Assembly: GCF_027922425.1 (NCBI RefSeq)
Contig: NZ_BSFQ01000001.1
Span: forward strand, 372,001-436,000
Length of the DNA stretch: 64,000 bases
Origin: Pseudonocardia halophobica
Lineage (GTDB): Bacteria; Actinomycetota; Actinomycetes; Mycobacteriales; Pseudonocardiaceae
Reading direction: 5' to 3'
A model generated the notes under the pieces. The model did not search any database and was not told the DNA's origin. It was given only the letters and a program-made list of their open reading frames with translations. The position numbers and the translations under genes are program-made. The stretch's first letter is position 1. The number at the start of each line of letters is the position of its first letter. Shown here piece after piece: positions 63,994 through 64,000 of the stretch.

Positions 63994-64000
63994 CCGCAGG

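Overview
The window is 64 kb of very GC-rich chromosomal DNA from an actinobacterium, most likely a Pseudonocardia or close relative in the Pseudonocardiaceae. The evidence is the pervasive third-position G/C, many GTG starts, a CRP/marP/nth/arsA/whiB4/ponA2 neighbourhood matching the Rv3671c-Rv3682 region of Mycobacterium tuberculosis, and actinobacterial families such as WhiB, GH76 mannanase and an MFS-thymidylate-kinase fusion. The genus is an inference. I see no phage, insertion sequence, plasmid or CRISPR signs; this is core and near-core chromosome.

Layout. 0-4 kb: an alcohol dehydrogenase / DUF59 / amidohydrolase operon of the kind that accompanies propane- and phenol-type binuclear-iron monooxygenases, divergent from a GAF-AAA-Fis regulator. 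4-9.8 kb: an rRNA/tRNA methyltransferase, a short-chain dehydrogenase plus thiolase pair, small stress and unknown proteins, and a DJ-1/PfpI enzyme with a GlxA-type regulator. 9.8-20 kb: GH76, two DedA proteins, an ECF-like sigma factor, class II fructose-bisphosphate aldolase, a FUSC exporter, an ABC-F ribosome-protection protein with a probable attenuator leader, and an acyltransferase. 20-34.4 kb: nitrogen salvage from purines: aldolase-like DUF6986, uricase, NCS1 permease, hydantoin/allantoin racemase, hydroxyisourate hydrolase, a PhyH dioxygenase, allantoicase and a complete ureABCFGD operon. 35-44 kb: purA, marP, two NUDIX enzymes, TlpA-like thioredoxin, nth, crp, an MFS pump and a metallo-beta-lactamase-fold enzyme. 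44-57 kb: an oxidoreductase, a 1271-residue mostly disordered protein in a five-gene operon ending the RidA/DUF4177 group, paired ArsA-type ATPases, whiB4 and ponA2. 57-64 kb: a membrane-anchored unknown, MFS/Tmk fusion, holB, a flavin-dependent oxidoreductase, an NTF2-like protein, a frameshifted MshEN-domain gene and tRNA-Thr(CGU).

How the genes work together. Uricase makes hydroxyisourate, the transthyretin-like enzyme hydrolyses it, allantoicase cuts allantoate, and urease releases ammonia; the permease and racemase feed or tune this route, while OHCU decarboxylase, allantoinase and ureidoglycolate lyase are not in the window. The marP-to-ponA2 stretch is an envelope, acid and redox stress region. 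The most unusual signals are regulatory or repetitive: a leader peptide and nested hairpins in front of the ABC-F gene, a family of exactly 42-bp palindromes that ends convergent genes but is also embedded in frame in ureF, related insertions in ureD, several promoter palindromes, and a possible AUC start for the MFS/Tmk fusion.
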